A DNA stretch of 64,000 nucleotides from Phaeosaccion multiseriatum (taxonomy: Eukaryota > Ochrophyta, other classes), in assembly GCA_965112735.1 (NCBI GenBank), contig OZ218950.1, forward strand, positions 1,674,001-1,738,000, written 5' to 3'. Positions within the stretch are counted from its first letter, which is position 1, and the number at the start of each line of letters is the position of its first letter. Below are positions 1 to 11,535 of this stretch, one piece after another. Below the pieces are notes generated by a model. The model was not told the DNA's origin. It searched no databases and saw only the letters and a list, made by a program, of their open reading frames with translations. The position numbers were made by a program, and so were the translations under genes.

Positions 1-1114
1 GCCACGAGGCCCTGTGCGGCGACGGCTAAGGAGTCGGCGCAGAAGGAGAGAAGGAGCCACAGCTGAGATGCCACCTGTGAAATTAAGAAGCGAATGAAAA
101 GAAACACCACCACATCGATAGTGAGAAAGAGAGGTACGGATATGATTAGTATCATAAACATTATCTTTACTTCGAGCTCATAAGCTCTAATGACATGCAC
201 CATGACTGACTTACTGACTTACTGACATACTGACATACTGACTAACTGACCTGATGGGCGGCGATGCTGAGGGGGCCGGAGTGTGCGGCGAAGCTGCTTG
301 CGGTGGTGAGGCAGGCCTGCAGGCAGAGCGTCCGCCCAAAGACAGCCCCAGAGGCGGTCAGCAGGGGCGAGAGCTCACCCCATGGCAGAGGCTCCAGAGA
401 GGGCCGAGCAGACACAGAAGTACTTGACACTGGGGCTGAGGCTGGAGAGGAGGAGGAGGAGGAGGAGGAGGAGGAGGAGGAGGAGGAGGAGGAGGAGGAG
501 GAGGAGGAGGAGGAGGAGGTGCCTTGCGAGAGGAGGAAGAGGAAGGTGAGGGCGGCGGTCCACTCCGCGCAGACGGTGGCGAGGGCCGCGCCGGGGGCTC
601 CCATGCCTAGGGTGAAGATGAACAGGGGGTCCTGATGATGATCGAGAGGGGTGATACAGGGGAGGGGAGCGGGATGGATGGACATTCATATGTATGGTAC
701 GAGGGGTGGGAGGCTGTCACTAACTTTAGGGAGTCAACCTAAGAATTACGTATTGTGTGTGAGTGTGTATGTGGGTGTGGTACGGAGAGGATACAAGGAT
801 AGGGTAGGTGCCAGAGTACGTGGAGAAAATAAGGCGCCGGAGTAGGTTGCAGACTGGTCAAACGACGGAGGCGAAGGAAGGTCTCAGTGAAGCCGGTGCG
901 AGTTGATCAAAGAGATATGGGAGGGAAGGCCTGGAGCCTATAGTAGGGCTGTCTGCCTGTCTCTCTATCTCTCTTGTGAACCGCGCATTCCACTGACTTA
1001 CAAGCGCGAAGTTTATAAGGTTGGCGAGCAGCGCGATGAAAAGGGGTGTCCTGTGGGTGCGTGGGATGGAGATGGCAGTGGACACGGTGGGCACAAATGG
1101 CGACAGAAAGACAC

Positions 1115-1156
<42 letters not shown>

Positions 1157-2445
1157 CAGACAGACAGACAGAAAGATAGATAGACAGATACACACAAGCG
1201 GTAGGAGCAGCAGCGGCGGCGGAGGAGAGAACGGGAATGAATCTCAAGAGGAAGAGGAGGGACTCGTTCGTTTAGTCGCGCAGCCTCCGGGGGGGGGGGG
1301 GGGGTTGGCAAGCAGACAGGCGCCACTCGCCATATCTTACTCTCATCAAGTCGTACATGTACATGAAACGGCAACTCTCATCAAGCCAAATCAATCAATC
1401 AGGTCCGGTCCGTATGACCAACTCTCCAACCGACGTACCTGGTGTCAAGGAAGCCTCGATAGGCGCCATTGCCCACAGAGATGAGCAGCACTGCCGGCGC
1501 CGCGAGGGCTCTAATACTGAGGTAGGCTCGAGCCTCCGCCGCATTGTGAGCGGTGGCACCCATGATGGACAGGATGCCACCCCCACACGTCTCGAGGAGC
1601 AAGACCATGACGAGTCCGAGCCCCACTGCCGCGGTTTGCAGGGAGCCGATGATGCGAGTAGCTGCAGCCTTGTCTCCCTTGGCGAGAGCATTGGCGACCA
1701 GAGGGGTGGGTACTGGGAGGGTGGAGAGGGAAGGGGGCGGGGGGGGTTATGGCGGGGTGTGGTTCCGTTGCCTCATGTGTCGGTGGGTAGGCAGGGATGG
1801 GTCTCTCTGATGGCATCGTGAGTCGCGAACGAAAGAGAGCTTTGAGGTGATGTTTTTTGTCAAAAGATGGATACAATACGGACCTGAAGCGAGGAAGTTG
1901 AAGATGTAGAAGCTGAAGGTGAAGATGTAGGTATTAAGCCCCATGGCCTCCAGTCCGAGCGGGGTCCCTAAGCGCCCCACGTAGGCCGTGTCCACCAAGG
2001 ACATTAAAGGGTCGATGGCCAGGGATATCAGCGCTGGGATTGCAATGGACAAGATGCGTTGGTTCAGAGAAGGAGGGGCAGCAGGCGCCTTGCTCACGTC
2101 TCCTGCAGCAGCCGCCAGTCTTTGCGTCCCATCTGCCTTCTCGAGAAGCTTCTGCCTCTCGCTGTCCAGGTCCTGGTGCTCTTGCGTTGTATCCCGCAAG
2201 ACATTCGGAACCCCCTTGCTGCCGTCTGGCCTCCGTTGCGCCTGCACCACGGACCCATAGCCCGTAGAACGAGTCGATGCCGGAAGTGGAAGTGGTGGAG
2301 TCATTATGATGCCCCTTTGACTCTGAGGCGCAACGAATGCAGACGTCGCACGCAGTTGCAGCACTAGCGACAGCAATTGCAAGGGTGTCAGCAAGGACTT
2401 GGGCTGCTGCGGCTTTCCCACCCCCCTCCTCCTTCTCCTTATCAT
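1..2445 (-). CDS. MATE family efflux transporter, plastid-type leader, 3'-partial
   Basis: This is a multidrug and toxin extrusion (MATE/DinF-like) transporter that would exchange small organic solutes for protons or sodium across a membrane. Exons on the minus strand are 2445-1884, 1712-1439, 1050-1002, 631-251 and 74-1. All junctions are GT-AG and keep frame. Joined motifs fit MATE helices: LVDTAYVGRLGTPLGLEAMG, the DTRTPLFIALLANLINFAL run, DPLFIFTLGMGAPGAALAT, and AAHQVASQLWLLLSFCADSL. The leader has an arginine run, a hydrophobic stretch and the site ATSAFVAP, so I infer plastid-envelope or inner plastid targeting. An in-frame ATG at 2496 exists, but 2445 places the hydrophobic stretch nearer the N-terminus. 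A poly-serine run of about 24 residues (GAG/CTC microsatellite) interrupts the loop after the LFLLSQG helix. The C-terminus lies left of the window. Family call is firm; substrate is unknown. Confidence 0.9.
437..520. repeat. (GAG)n microsatellite coding poly-Ser in the MATE exon
   Basis: About 24 GAG/CTC triplets lie inside a coding exon of the MATE gene. On the coding (minus) strand they read TCC and give uninterrupted serine. The flanking exon sequence stays in frame and matches MATE on both sides, so the repeat is an in-frame expansion, not an intron. Confidence 0.85.
1108..1192. repeat. (GACA)n microsatellite in MATE intron
   Basis: A run of GACA/CAGA tetranucleotides with minor interruptions sits in the intron between MATE exons 2 and 3. 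Long open frames across it are repeat artefacts. Confidence 0.85.
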
Positions 2446-2598
2446 CAAATTCCCTTCTGAAATAAAGGAAAAGGACTTCAGGGTAATGTACGTCATCTGT
2501 GAAGCTCACGTGTTGTGGTCCGGCCGGGCCTGCCTTTCCCGGATTGGTTCCACAAAAAACAGCAGCAGCAGACTACGAAGGAGTCAAAAACTTCACAC
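2446..2598. promoter_or_regulatory. Inferred bidirectional promoter, MATE / NAD synthetase
   Basis: Only 153 bp separate the start codons of the divergent MATE (minus) and NAD synthetase (plus) genes. Both promoters must lie here or overlap the 5' untranslated regions. No TATA box is obvious. The role is inferred from position only. Confidence 0.5.
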
Positions 2599-5500
2599 AT
2601 GGGTGCTCCAGGAAGAGGAGAAGGAGGAGGAGCGGGAGATGAAGCTGCTGTTGCCGCCACCGCTGCTGCTGACGCGATAGCGGCGGCGGTGGGAGACAAT
2701 ACGCATCTCGTGACAGTGGCAACGTGCAACTTGGACCAATGGGCCTTGGACTTTGACGGGAATTTGGATCGAGTACGACGGAGTATCCTCGAGGCGAAGG
2801 TATAGAATGGCTGTGAGGAAGAGAGAGCATTGCTTGCTTTCTTTATTCTCCTCCTATGCTCTACTCTGGCCTGACTGACGGGCTTGCCATCAATCGCTCG
2901 CTCGCCTCGCCAGTCTAAAGGCGCTCGCTATCGCCTTGGCCCCGAGCTCGAGCTGTGCGGCTACGGCTGCGAAGACCATTTCTTGGAGCAGGACACCTTC
3001 CTGCACTGTGACGAGAGCCTGGCCGAACTGCTACAGGGTAAGGAATTCTTTCTGCCGCATGCCCTGCCCTACCCTGCCCTGCCCTGCTCTGCCTTGCTCT
3101 ATCCTACTCTTCTCCGCTCAGCTTAGCTCCGCGCAGCTCTTCTTCTCACTGGATGAAATGTGCTCCGCGGTCGGCCCAGCCCAGACCCGGCTCTTGCTTT
3201 CCCACTGGGCTCTCGTCTGTTGTATCACCAACTGCTACGGCTGGTGGCTCTCTTCGCCCACTCTTTATCTTCGGGATGCCTCACCCCACACCCTACCCCA
3301 ACCCACACCATGTACTGCTGCCGTCCCTCCACTGCCACTGCAAAGACGACACCACACGCGACATCCTGTGCGACATCGGCATGCCCGTGCTGCACAACGG
3401 CGTTCGCTACAACTGTCGCGTGTACTGCCTGGATGGGAAGGTAGGGAAGGGCATGGGGGATAGTGGCTTACGGGTTGGGAAGGGAGGGAAGGGAGGCTAG
3501 TGACTCCCTAACTTAAGCTGTCTTGTCCTTGTGGGGAGGATAAGTGGACGCTTCGATAGGACCCTCCCTCTCCTCCCCACCCCCCTCTCTCCTCCTCCTC
3601 TCCCGCCCACCCCCTCTTCTTACCTCTCCCCCCCCCCCCCCCCCCCCCCCCATAGATTGTGCTCATTCGTCCCAAGCTGTTTATGGCGGACGATGGCAAC
3701 TACCGGGAGTCGCGCTACTTCAGCACTTGGAAGAAGCCCAACTCAGTTGCTTCGCACATGCTCTCTCCCTTGCTACAGAGAGCCACTGGGCAAGTGAAGG
3801 TAAGCGATCGAGCCTTGTGGCATTGGCCTAGGTGGGGTGGGGGAGATTAGGTGGGTTTGTTTCGTCAGTCGCCACAGAGTCATTGTTTGTGGTCACTTGC
3901 TAACGTGGTATGAATGGTGTGTGTGTGCGTGTGTATGTGTATGCGTGTATATGTGTGTGCGTGTGTGTGCATGTGTGTGCGTGTGCGTGTCCTTCCTTCA
4001 AGGTGCCCTTCGGGCAAGCCGCAGTGAGTGCCATGGACACGATGGTGGCTACGGAGACGTGTGAGGAGCTCTGGACCCCGAGGAGTCCGCACATCGAACA
4101 AAGGTACACGCACACACGCACGCTCGCACCCACACACCATACACGCATCCGCCCACCCGCACACGCACGCACCCACACACACATGCATCCTCTCTCTTCT
4201 TGTAGCCCCCTCACACGCCCAACTACACACTTTCACACACTGTCTCATTCACTGGCGTACACCAAACCATTCCATGACTTACAACACTCACAGCCTAGCA
4301 GGGGTGGAGATTCACGGCAATGGCAGCGGCTCGCATCACCAACTGCGCAAGCTGAGCGTGCGCTTTGACTACATACTTGCCGCCACCATGAAGTGCGGAG
4401 GGGTCTATCTCTACGCCAATCAGGTCCGTTTGGAAGGAAGGAGAGATGCATGGTGTCTGTAACGCCATTACACACGTACGCACACACGCACACTTTCACC
4501 CTCCTCGTGTGGGTACTCTTTGGGTATGACCACCTGCGCTACGACTGCTGTGTTCACCAACTGCTGTACCACCAACTCCTGTGCCTGTGTCTGTGTGACG
4601 AGTAGCGCGGCTGTGATGGAGGCAGGCTGTACTACGACGGTTGCGCTCTCATTGCGTGTAACGGCAAGGTGCTTGCTCAAGCCTCGCAGTTCTCACTCAA
4701 GGACGTGGAGGTGGTGACTGCAACCATTGACTTGCAGGACGTGAGAACGCACAGGGCTAGCTGCAGGTGAGTGAGGGGAGAGGAGGGGGAGGGGAGGGGA
4801 GGGAGGGAGGGAGGGAGGGAGGGAGGGAGGGAGGGAGGGAGGGAGGGAGGGACCCCACCCTCCTCCCTTTAATAGCCCCACTCTGCGCCTCAAGTGGCAT
4901 ATACGCTCTCGGCATCACACTTGACATATCTCCTCTCTATCTCCCTACCCCCCCCCCCTCTCTCTCTCACGCACACACATGTGCACACACAGCTCTCTGA
5001 TGGAGCAGAGCAGCCGTGTGGACCCCCTGCCGCTCGTGTCCCTGAACGACTTTTGGCTAACAGAGAGGCGTGTGGATCGCTTCATGGACAGGATACCCAC
5101 CCCCTCGGGAGAGCTTAGGATACACAGGTGACTGGCACTCCAACTGAAACTGGAACTGGAACTGGAACTGGAACTGGAACTGAACTGAGACTGAAGATGA
5201 GACTCGAGAGTGAGGCTGGGACTGAATACGCAAAGCCCAGAGGGGGATTCTATGCACTATGGAGCCCTCTTCCTCTCCTCTTTTCTTTGTGGCTCACAGT
5301 CCTCTGCCCCCCTACCCCCGGCCCAAAGTCCCGAGGAGGAGTGTGGAATGGGTCCTGCCTGCTGGCTGTGGGACTACCTCTGCCGCTCAGGTGAGCTTCC
5401 TCCATCCGTACATCGCCATTCTGACTCCACACACGCACACACACGCACACACACGCGCACACACACGCACACACACGCACACACACAAGCAAGTCGTGTC

Positions 5501-8098
5501 AGAATCATCACGATGACTTCCCATACATCCCCCCTCCCGCCTCCCCCCTCTCCTCCTCCCCACTCTCCTCCTCCTCCTCCTCCTCCTCCTCCTCCTCCTC
5601 CTCCTCCTCCTCCTCCTTCTCCTCCTCCTCCTCCTCCTCCTCCTCCTCCTTCTCCTCCTCCTCCTCCTCCTCCTCCTCCTCCTCCTCCCCCTCCCCCCCC
5701 CCCCATCTTTCCTCTGTCCCAGGCGCATCGGGCTACTTCCTACCCCTGTCAGGGGGTGCGGACTCCTCCTCCGTCGCTGCCATCTGTGGAGTGATGTGCC
5801 ACATGGCCGTGGAGGCTGCTCCCTCGGAGCCCAGGGTGGCAAGCAACGTACGCAGACTCATGGGTGAGTGAGTGAGTGAGTGAGTGAGTCAGTGCGTGCG
5901 TGTATTCGTGCGTGCGTGTATGCGTGCGTGCGTGCATGTGTGGTGCGTGTGTGTGTCCGTGCGTGTCTGAAAGACACCCCTGGCGACGATACAGCTCCTT
6001 GCCCGCTGCCCTCTCCCGCGTGGTGCTGGCCCCGACCCTGGCCTTGGCCCTGACCGTGACCTTGACCTGCACTGATTCTGACTCTTTGACTTCCCTCCTC
6101 CTCCCTCCTCCCTTCTCACCTCCTCTCACTTCTCCCCCTTCCTCTTCCCTTTCCCCTTTCTCTGCTCCTTCTTCCTCCTTCCCCTCCCTCCCCCCTCCCT
6201 CGTCCATTCCCCCCCCCCTTCCCCTCCCGTCTCCCCCACCCCCCTTCTTACCCCTTGCTTACATCACACATCCACACACACAGGTCTCTCTAAAGAGGAC
6301 CCGCTACCGCACAATGCCTCACAGCTGGCTGAATGCGTCCTCCATACCACCTACATGGGCACTGAGAACAGCAGCAAAGCCACCAACTCGAGAGCCCGTC
6401 TGCTGGCAGGGGAGATCGGCGCTTATCACTGCAGCGTCAGCATCGACATGATGGTGAAGGCGGTGGTGGGCTGCTTTGAGCTGCTCACCGGCAAGATACC
6501 GCGCTTCAGCTGCGACGGTGGCGCTGACAGAGAGGACCTGGCCTTGCAGAACATCCAGGTCAGTTGGTCAGTTGGTCAGTTTGTCAGTTTGTCGGTTGGT
6601 CAGTTTGTCGGTCGGTGGGTTGGTTGGTTGGTTGGTTGGGTGGGTGGTTGGGTGGTTGCGTGGTTTGATGTGGCTTGCTTGCTTCTTTGGTTGGTTGGCT
6701 GGTTGGTTGGTTGGTTGGCTGGTTGGTTGGTTGGTTGGTTGGTTGGTTGGTTGCTACTTGCTTGCCTGATTATTGCTTTGGTTTGGCGAGCTTGCTCGCT
6801 TCGCATCAACCACTCCCTCCCCTATATATATATATATATATCCCCCCCAGGCACGCCTACGGATGGTCCTATCCTATGTGCTGGCCCAGCTGCTGCCGTG
6901 GGTGCGTGGCAGGGGGGGCTTCCTGCTGGTGCTGAGCTCAGCCAATGTGGACGAGGCTCTGAGAGGCTACATGACTAAGTACGACTGCAGCAGCGCAGAC
7001 CTCAACCCCATAGGTTAGTTAGAGGCCTATGGGTGACGGCTAGCTAGACGCATAGGGCGGGATGGAACGACCCCATGGCCTTCGGTGGGTGGGCTTCTTT
7101 GGCGCTCTTCACCTCCAATCCCCCATCCCTCTAACCCCCTCCTCTCTCTCTCTTGTCTCTCACAGGAGCCATCAGCAAAGTGGATCTGAAACGCCTTCTC
7201 CGCTGGGCCGCCGAGCGCTTTGGCTACGGCACACTCAAGTCGGTGGTGGAGGCACCCCCTACGGCAGAGCTCAGACCGATGGTCGCCAATGGCAATGGGG
7301 GGGGGGATGGGGACGGGGCGGAGGAAGAGGGGGAAGGGGAGCACTCACAGACAGACGAGGTGAGTGGAGAGAGGAGGAGGGAGGAAAGAGGAGGGGAGCC
7401 TTTTGTATAGAAGAGACAGACCCAGAGCCCTTATGGTGTGGTGTGGTGTGGCTGCTGCTCGTCTTCCCTCGTGTCCTTTGTTGCTTTGGTCGTCGTGTGT
7501 GTGTGCGTGTGCTCTGTATCCACTGCCATCTTCACTGCCATCCACTCCACCCCAACCACTACCATGCACTGCCATCCCCCCCCAGGAGGACATGGGCATG
7601 ACGTACGAGGAGCTGAGCCACTTCGGCACCATCCGCAAGATTGGGCACGCCGGTCCGGTCACGATGTACAAGAAGCTGCTCGTGTTGTGGCACCACTTGT
7701 CGCCATCTGTTGTGGCCGAGAAGGTCAAGCGCTTCTTCTTCTTCTACTCGGTCAACCGCCACAAGCTCACCACACTCACGCCTTCCTACCATGCCGAGTC
7801 ATACTCCCCGGATGACAATCGATTTGATCTCCGCCCCTTTCTGTACAATGCCAAGTGGAGCAGACAGTTTAGAGACATTGACCGCATCTCCAGGCAGGCG
7901 CTCGAGGTCGGCAGTCGAGTGAGCACTCGAGCGACCAGTGGCGTGAGTAGTAGTAGCAGCAGTAGCAGCAGCAGCGGTACTGCAGCAGTTGGTGCTACAG
8001 CTGGAGCTGGGGCTGGTGTTGGTGTTGGTGTCGCGGCCTCTGGGGTGGGCAAGGTCGGGAAGGAAGGCGCGCTGCGCCGGGGTATGCCTGTGATCTAA
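2599..8098 (+). CDS. NADSYN1: Glutamine-dependent NAD(+) synthetase
   Basis: This cytosolic enzyme makes NAD+ from nicotinate adenine dinucleotide, ATP and glutamine. Fourteen exons: 2599-2799, 2914-3037, 3346-3440, 3656-3799, 4003-4103, 4294-4423, 4606-4766, 4993-5127, 5329-5390, 5723-5863, 6284-6558, 6851-7013, 7166-7359, 7586-8098. All are GT-AG and frame-consistent, giving about 812 residues, longer than the usual 700-750. The N-terminal nitrilase-type glutaminase shows [13 protein letters not shown] (Glu), [16 protein letters not shown] (Lys) and [17 protein letters not shown] (nucleophile Cys in RGCDG). The synthetase half has the PP-loop [12 protein letters not shown] and YMGTENSS. The family motif [19 protein letters not shown] spans the exon 8-9 junction and fixes the acceptor at 5329. 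The extra length is an acidic Gly-rich insert coded near 7280-7359 and a Ser/Ala/Gly-rich tail after RQFRDIDR. Introns 2 and 6 carry the GTTGGTGATAC word. Confidence 0.95.
3222..3236 (-). repeat. GTTGGTGATAC word in NAD synthetase intron 2
   Basis: The reverse complement GTATCACCAACTGCT lies in the intron 120 bp before exon 3. It is one exact copy of the dispersed word described in the findings, here in non-coding DNA. Confidence 0.75.
4550..4580 (-). repeat. Two degenerate tandem copies of the GTTGGTGATAC word
   Basis: Two consecutive variants, TGTTCACCAACTGC and TGTACCACCAACTCC, sit in NAD synthetase intron 6, ending about 25 bp before exon 7. They are offset by 15 bp and look like a diverged tandem pair. 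Confidence 0.55.
4796..4851. repeat. (GGGA)n tract in NAD synthetase intron 7
   Basis: About 14 GGGA units lie on the transcribed sense strand. The G-runs could form G-quadruplexes in the intron RNA; this is inference only. Confidence 0.8.
5566..5705. repeat. (CTC)n tract in NAD synthetase intron 9
   Basis: A nearly pure CTC/TCC run of about 130 bp ends just before the acceptor of exon 10 at 5723 and probably acts as an extended polypyrimidine tract. Confidence 0.8.
6556..6762. repeat. (TTGG)n repeat in NAD synthetase intron 11
   Basis: A degenerate TTGG/GGTT/CAGT array fills the intron directly after the exon 11 donor. It gives the false [11 protein letters not shown] open frame. A short TA run follows at about 6823-6841. 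Confidence 0.8.
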
Positions 8099-9051
8099 CG
8101 AACACACAGCCCCGCAATCTATCTATAGGCAAGACCCGCTCTACCTGAAACAAGCCAAAGAGCTACCACCACCGTGAGGTGTGCCTTTCCAACCTTGCCA
8201 CTCGAGCGGACGACTCAGCCATGGCATGCGTGCCCCTGATGATGTGATAAGTGGCAAGCAGGAGGAGCAAGCAGGGGCCCAGCACGTTCCCTTGAGCCTT
8301 GGGGTCGGGATCGGAGCAGCAACAGGAGGAGGAGGAGGAGGAGGAGGAGGAGGAGGAGGAGGAAGAAAAAGACTGTGGTAGCAAGCTATACCTTGGCAAG
8401 CAGGTAACAAATTGTTTCGTCCATTTGCTCTTTAAAATTAGTGTACATACATGTTTGATTCACCCCCCATTCCTTTTACTGCTGGTGTGGTGCCATGATC
8501 CACACAATGGGTGGGCTCATGGCTGAAATATACAGGGGTCAAAGTGAGGAGAACTGCCAGTGCGTGACTCGCTCACAGACGTACAAGAGGTGAGCATGTC
8601 GTCATGTACTCAGTGCATCTCTCCCCACGCACTCTTCGATCTTACACCACACTCGCTACACACGAGGGCAGCAAGAACTGAGCTAATTGCGCCCCCCCCC
8701 CCCCCCCGCCCCGCCTCCGACCAAGCTTCGCCTCCCCCCCTCCTTCCCCACCCTCCCACCCCTTCTGGGACGGATGAGGGGTCAGGACAGCACTCGTACA
8801 GAGATTCTCTGGGAGGAGCCGAGCAGAAGCAGAAGCTTCTGAAACGTTCCAAGTCTTTAGCTGTGCGCTCCACCCCCCTACCCCTGTTTCCCTGTACATT
8901 GCCTGCTCTGTACCATAAGTGGTACACTCCCTGCCTGTTGGCTCTTGAGAGAGACCTAAACCCGTTCCCCCTGTAACGCCAAACGTATTTTTAATAGAAA
9001 AAAAAGCAGATCGGGTGTGGTGCGGTGTACTGGTTGTTCATGCATCCATCT
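8099..9051. other. Convergent 3' intergenic region
   Basis: This gap lies between the stop codons of NAD synthetase (plus) and the small secreted-protein gene (minus). It holds a GGA microsatellite at about 8326-8365 and a poly-C run near 8692-8707. No open frame with recognisable protein content was seen. Confidence 0.6.
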
Positions 9052-9588
9052 TCACACCCCCATGGCGCCATCGCCATTGCCACTCTCCTTCACGGCCGCC
9101 ATTTTCTCCATTCTCTCCCGCTGCGCCGCCCTCCGCAGCTCTTCCCTCTCGACACGTCCTCTGGCAGAATCATCCACTCCCACGGCCAGGGCGCCGCTCT
9201 GCAGCCCCCCCTTCCCCTTTCTCTTGTCCTTGCCCTGCTGGCTTCTCGCCTGCCTCCTCTGGACCTTCTCCTGACGGATAGCGGACATCTCGACCCGCTG
9301 CTGGACGGTCTCCTCGTTTGCTGCTCCCATTAGGCTTGCCTTGGCGTCCTCCTTCTCCTCCTCCGACTCCTCATCAAAGAGATCTCCCACGTCGAGGTGG
9401 CGCTCTCCCCGCTGCCTGTAGATGCCCCCATTAGGCAAATCCCATCCCTTTGCCAAGCGAACCGCCACCACTTCGTCGTCCTTCCGCTTCTCGTCGCGCT
9501 TCTGCCGCGCCGGGAAAAGTTTGTACGCGGACGCGGTGGAAATTATCAAGATGATGAGTTGCAGCACTACGAAGAAAGAGGCGTGCAT
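9052..9588 (-). CDS. Hypothetical secreted or plastid protein, basic/coiled
   Basis: The product is a single-exon protein of 178 residues. I do not recognise the family. The N-terminus MHASFFVVLQLIILIISTAS is a clear signal peptide or anchor, followed by AYKLFPARQ. ASAY resembles the heterokont ASAF plastid-targeting site, with Tyr in place of Phe. The rest is hydrophilic and charged (repeated Lys/Arg/Glu, likely alpha-helical) with one ordered patch, VAVRLAKGWDLPNGGIYRQR. An upstream ATG at 9636 would add a poly-Lys stretch encoded by an A/T-rich run that looks like 5' UTR, so 9588 is preferred. It is divergent from ISCU with 192 bp between starts. Signal peptide is seen; plastid location is inferred. 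Confidence 0.6.
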   Translation of the reverse strand: MHASFFVVLQLIILIISTASAYKLFPARQKRDEKRKDDEVVAVRLAKGWDLPNGGIYRQRGERHLDVGDLFDEESEEEKEDAKASLMGAANEETVQQRVEMSAIRQEKVQRRQARSQQGKDKRKGKGGLQSGALAVGVDDSARGRVEREELRRAAQRERMEKMAAVKESGNGDGAMGV

Positions 9589-9780
9589 GGCTTTGTATAT
9601 ATTCTTTTTTCTTTTCTTTTTTAGTTCAATCAACAATCAACCCGTTAGAGCGCCAACAAGCTGAAACGCAAACGAATTGCTTGAGCTCGGGCTCATTCTC
9701 AATCCTGGATCATCACATCATTTTAGCAAAGCCCAAGCAAGGCAAACACACCACAAGAGACAGAGTATTACAAGTTCATC
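9589..9780. promoter_or_regulatory. Inferred bidirectional promoter, secreted protein / ISCU
   Basis: The 192 bp between divergent start codons is A/T-richer than its surroundings and has a TATATATT-like string at 9595-9602 and T-rich runs. Promoter function is inferred from the head-to-head arrangement. Confidence 0.5.
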
Positions 9781-10213
9781 ATGCTCAGACTTACGCAGGG
9801 AGTGGCGGCGGGCGTGCGCGGAATAGACAGGTAGGCATGGTTCTGTGGCTCCAGCTCTGGAGGGCTGTGGGGTGACGGGAAGGACGTGGTGGGCGAGAGA
9901 CGGCGGGAGCGAGGCGGTAGGGAGGGAGGGAGGTCTTCTCCATGGAATTGCTGCAGGTGGAAGTGGGGAATGAATGAGCGGAGCGTAGATGCGGGGAGTC
10001 CAGACGCAGAACCCCCGAAAGGAGAGAGGGACTAGGGAGGGGGGGCGGAGAGTGCGGAGTGTTGGGAGCAGACGCTTGACCCAAGCAGCAGCAGCATATT
10101 ACAACCCAGAAGGAGCTTCAGCCCCCTTCTGTCGCGTAGGCACCTTATGGGAGCTGGGGGCTGATATGTTGTCTCCCCACCCACCCTCCCTGCTCTCGTG
10201 CCTCTCCACGTCA

Positions 10214-10244
<31 letters not shown>

Positions 10245-11195
10245 GCGCGCAGCGTGGCCGCGACACGGGCGGGGCTGGTGCGTATGTACCACGAGAATAT
10301 CGTCGACCACTACGAGAACCCGCGAAACGTGGGCAGCCTCGACAAGAAAGACGTCAATGTCGGCACGGTGAGTGGGACTAGACAGGGCTGCGGTAAATGG
10401 AGACGGACGACCAGATAATCCACCCCATCCAGTGGCTGTACACTATTCGCTACTTCTGCGGACAGTCGCATACGGCCTGGTCCTCCTCCCAACACCCCCC
10501 TCCGCCCATGACATTTCCATCCACCTCTACCTACTTACCCACCTCCCTCCCTCCCTCCCTCCCTCCCTCCAGGGCGTGGTGGGGGCCCCTGCCTGCGGTG
10601 ACGTGATGAAGCTGCAGATCCTCGTCGACGAGGACGGAATCATCACAGAGACCAAGTTCAAGACCTTCGGCTGCGGCAGCGCCATCGCCAGCAGCAGGTG
10701 TGTGGATGGGTGGCAGGGAGGGAGGGCGGGTGTATGAAGATGATATTTATGAACTTGCCCAGTGTTCTTTATCGTCGTGGACGAACTTGCGTCCGTTCCC
10801 CTCCTCCTCTCCTCCCCTCCTCATCTCGCCGTGTCGACCTCCGCAGCTCCCCCCCCTCCCTTTTGACCCCACGCCCAAACAAACACAACTACCAGCGTCC
10901 CCTCCCCACTCCCCTCACCGCTTCGGCCCTCCCCCCCCCCCCCTCCCCTCCCCATAACCCACAACCACCGTAACGAACGCACCCACCCCCACACATCCTC
11001 ACTCCCAGTGTGGCGACGGAGTGGCTGAAGGGCAAGAGCCTGGATGACTCTCTGAAGATCAAGAACACGGACCTCGCCTCACATCTCAAGCTTCCCCCTG
11101 TCAAGCTCCACTGCAGCATGTTGGCGGAGGATGCCGTCAAGGCGGCGGTGAAGGACTACAGAGCCAAGAAGGCCGCCGCGGCAGGGTCGGCATAG
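9781..11195 (+). CDS. ISCU: Mitochondrial iron-sulfur cluster assembly scaffold ISCU
   Basis: ISCU is the mitochondrial scaffold on which cysteine desulfurase and frataxin build [2Fe-2S] clusters before hand-off by Hsp70. Exons: 9781-9830, 10244-10367, 10573-10697, 11009-11195; 161 residues. The first exon, MLRLTQGVAAGVRGIDR, is a typical short amphipathic mitochondrial presequence. The mature part starts MYHENIVDHYENPRNVG and holds all three conserved cysteines: GAPACGDVMKLQ, FGCGSAIASS and LHCSMLAEDA. The chaperone-recognition motif LPPVK precedes HCSML. The C-terminus ends in an Ala/Lys tail. Introns contain CA repeats and C/T-rich tracts. Frame closes at every junction, so the gene appears intact. 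Confidence 0.96.
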
Positions 11196-11500
11196 GCAGG
11201 CATACAGTGGCAAAAGAGGAGGCATATGCGTGATCGAGGCTTGCGCTGAGGGAGAAGGAGCGGGAAAGGGTGGGCAACGGAGAAGGAGAGGGGGTGGGCA
11301 TCGGCGAGAGAGTGACCCAGGGGGGGAGGAGCACGCTGGAGTGGGAAAGGAGTGGGCGTTGTGGGCGGTTTGTGGGCCAGTGTCCGCGCCGTGGAGGGGG
11401 AACTGGCACGGTGGATGTGTGTGCAGTGTTGGGTTTGGTGGTGGTGGCGATGGTGACACGAAGAGAGGCCTGATATGAGGAAGGGCATGGGCGTTGGACG

Positions 11501-11535
<35 letters not shown>

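Noticed and set aside
5210-5842. Pro-rich, Gly-rich and Arg-rich frames across the CTC tract
   Set aside because: They read through NAD synthetase intron 9; the true exons 9 and 10 match the enzyme on either side.
6355-6978. Frame with [10 protein letters not shown] resembling a membrane protein
   Set aside because: The TTGG repeat of intron 11 produces it; the authentic exon 11 ends at the donor at 6559.
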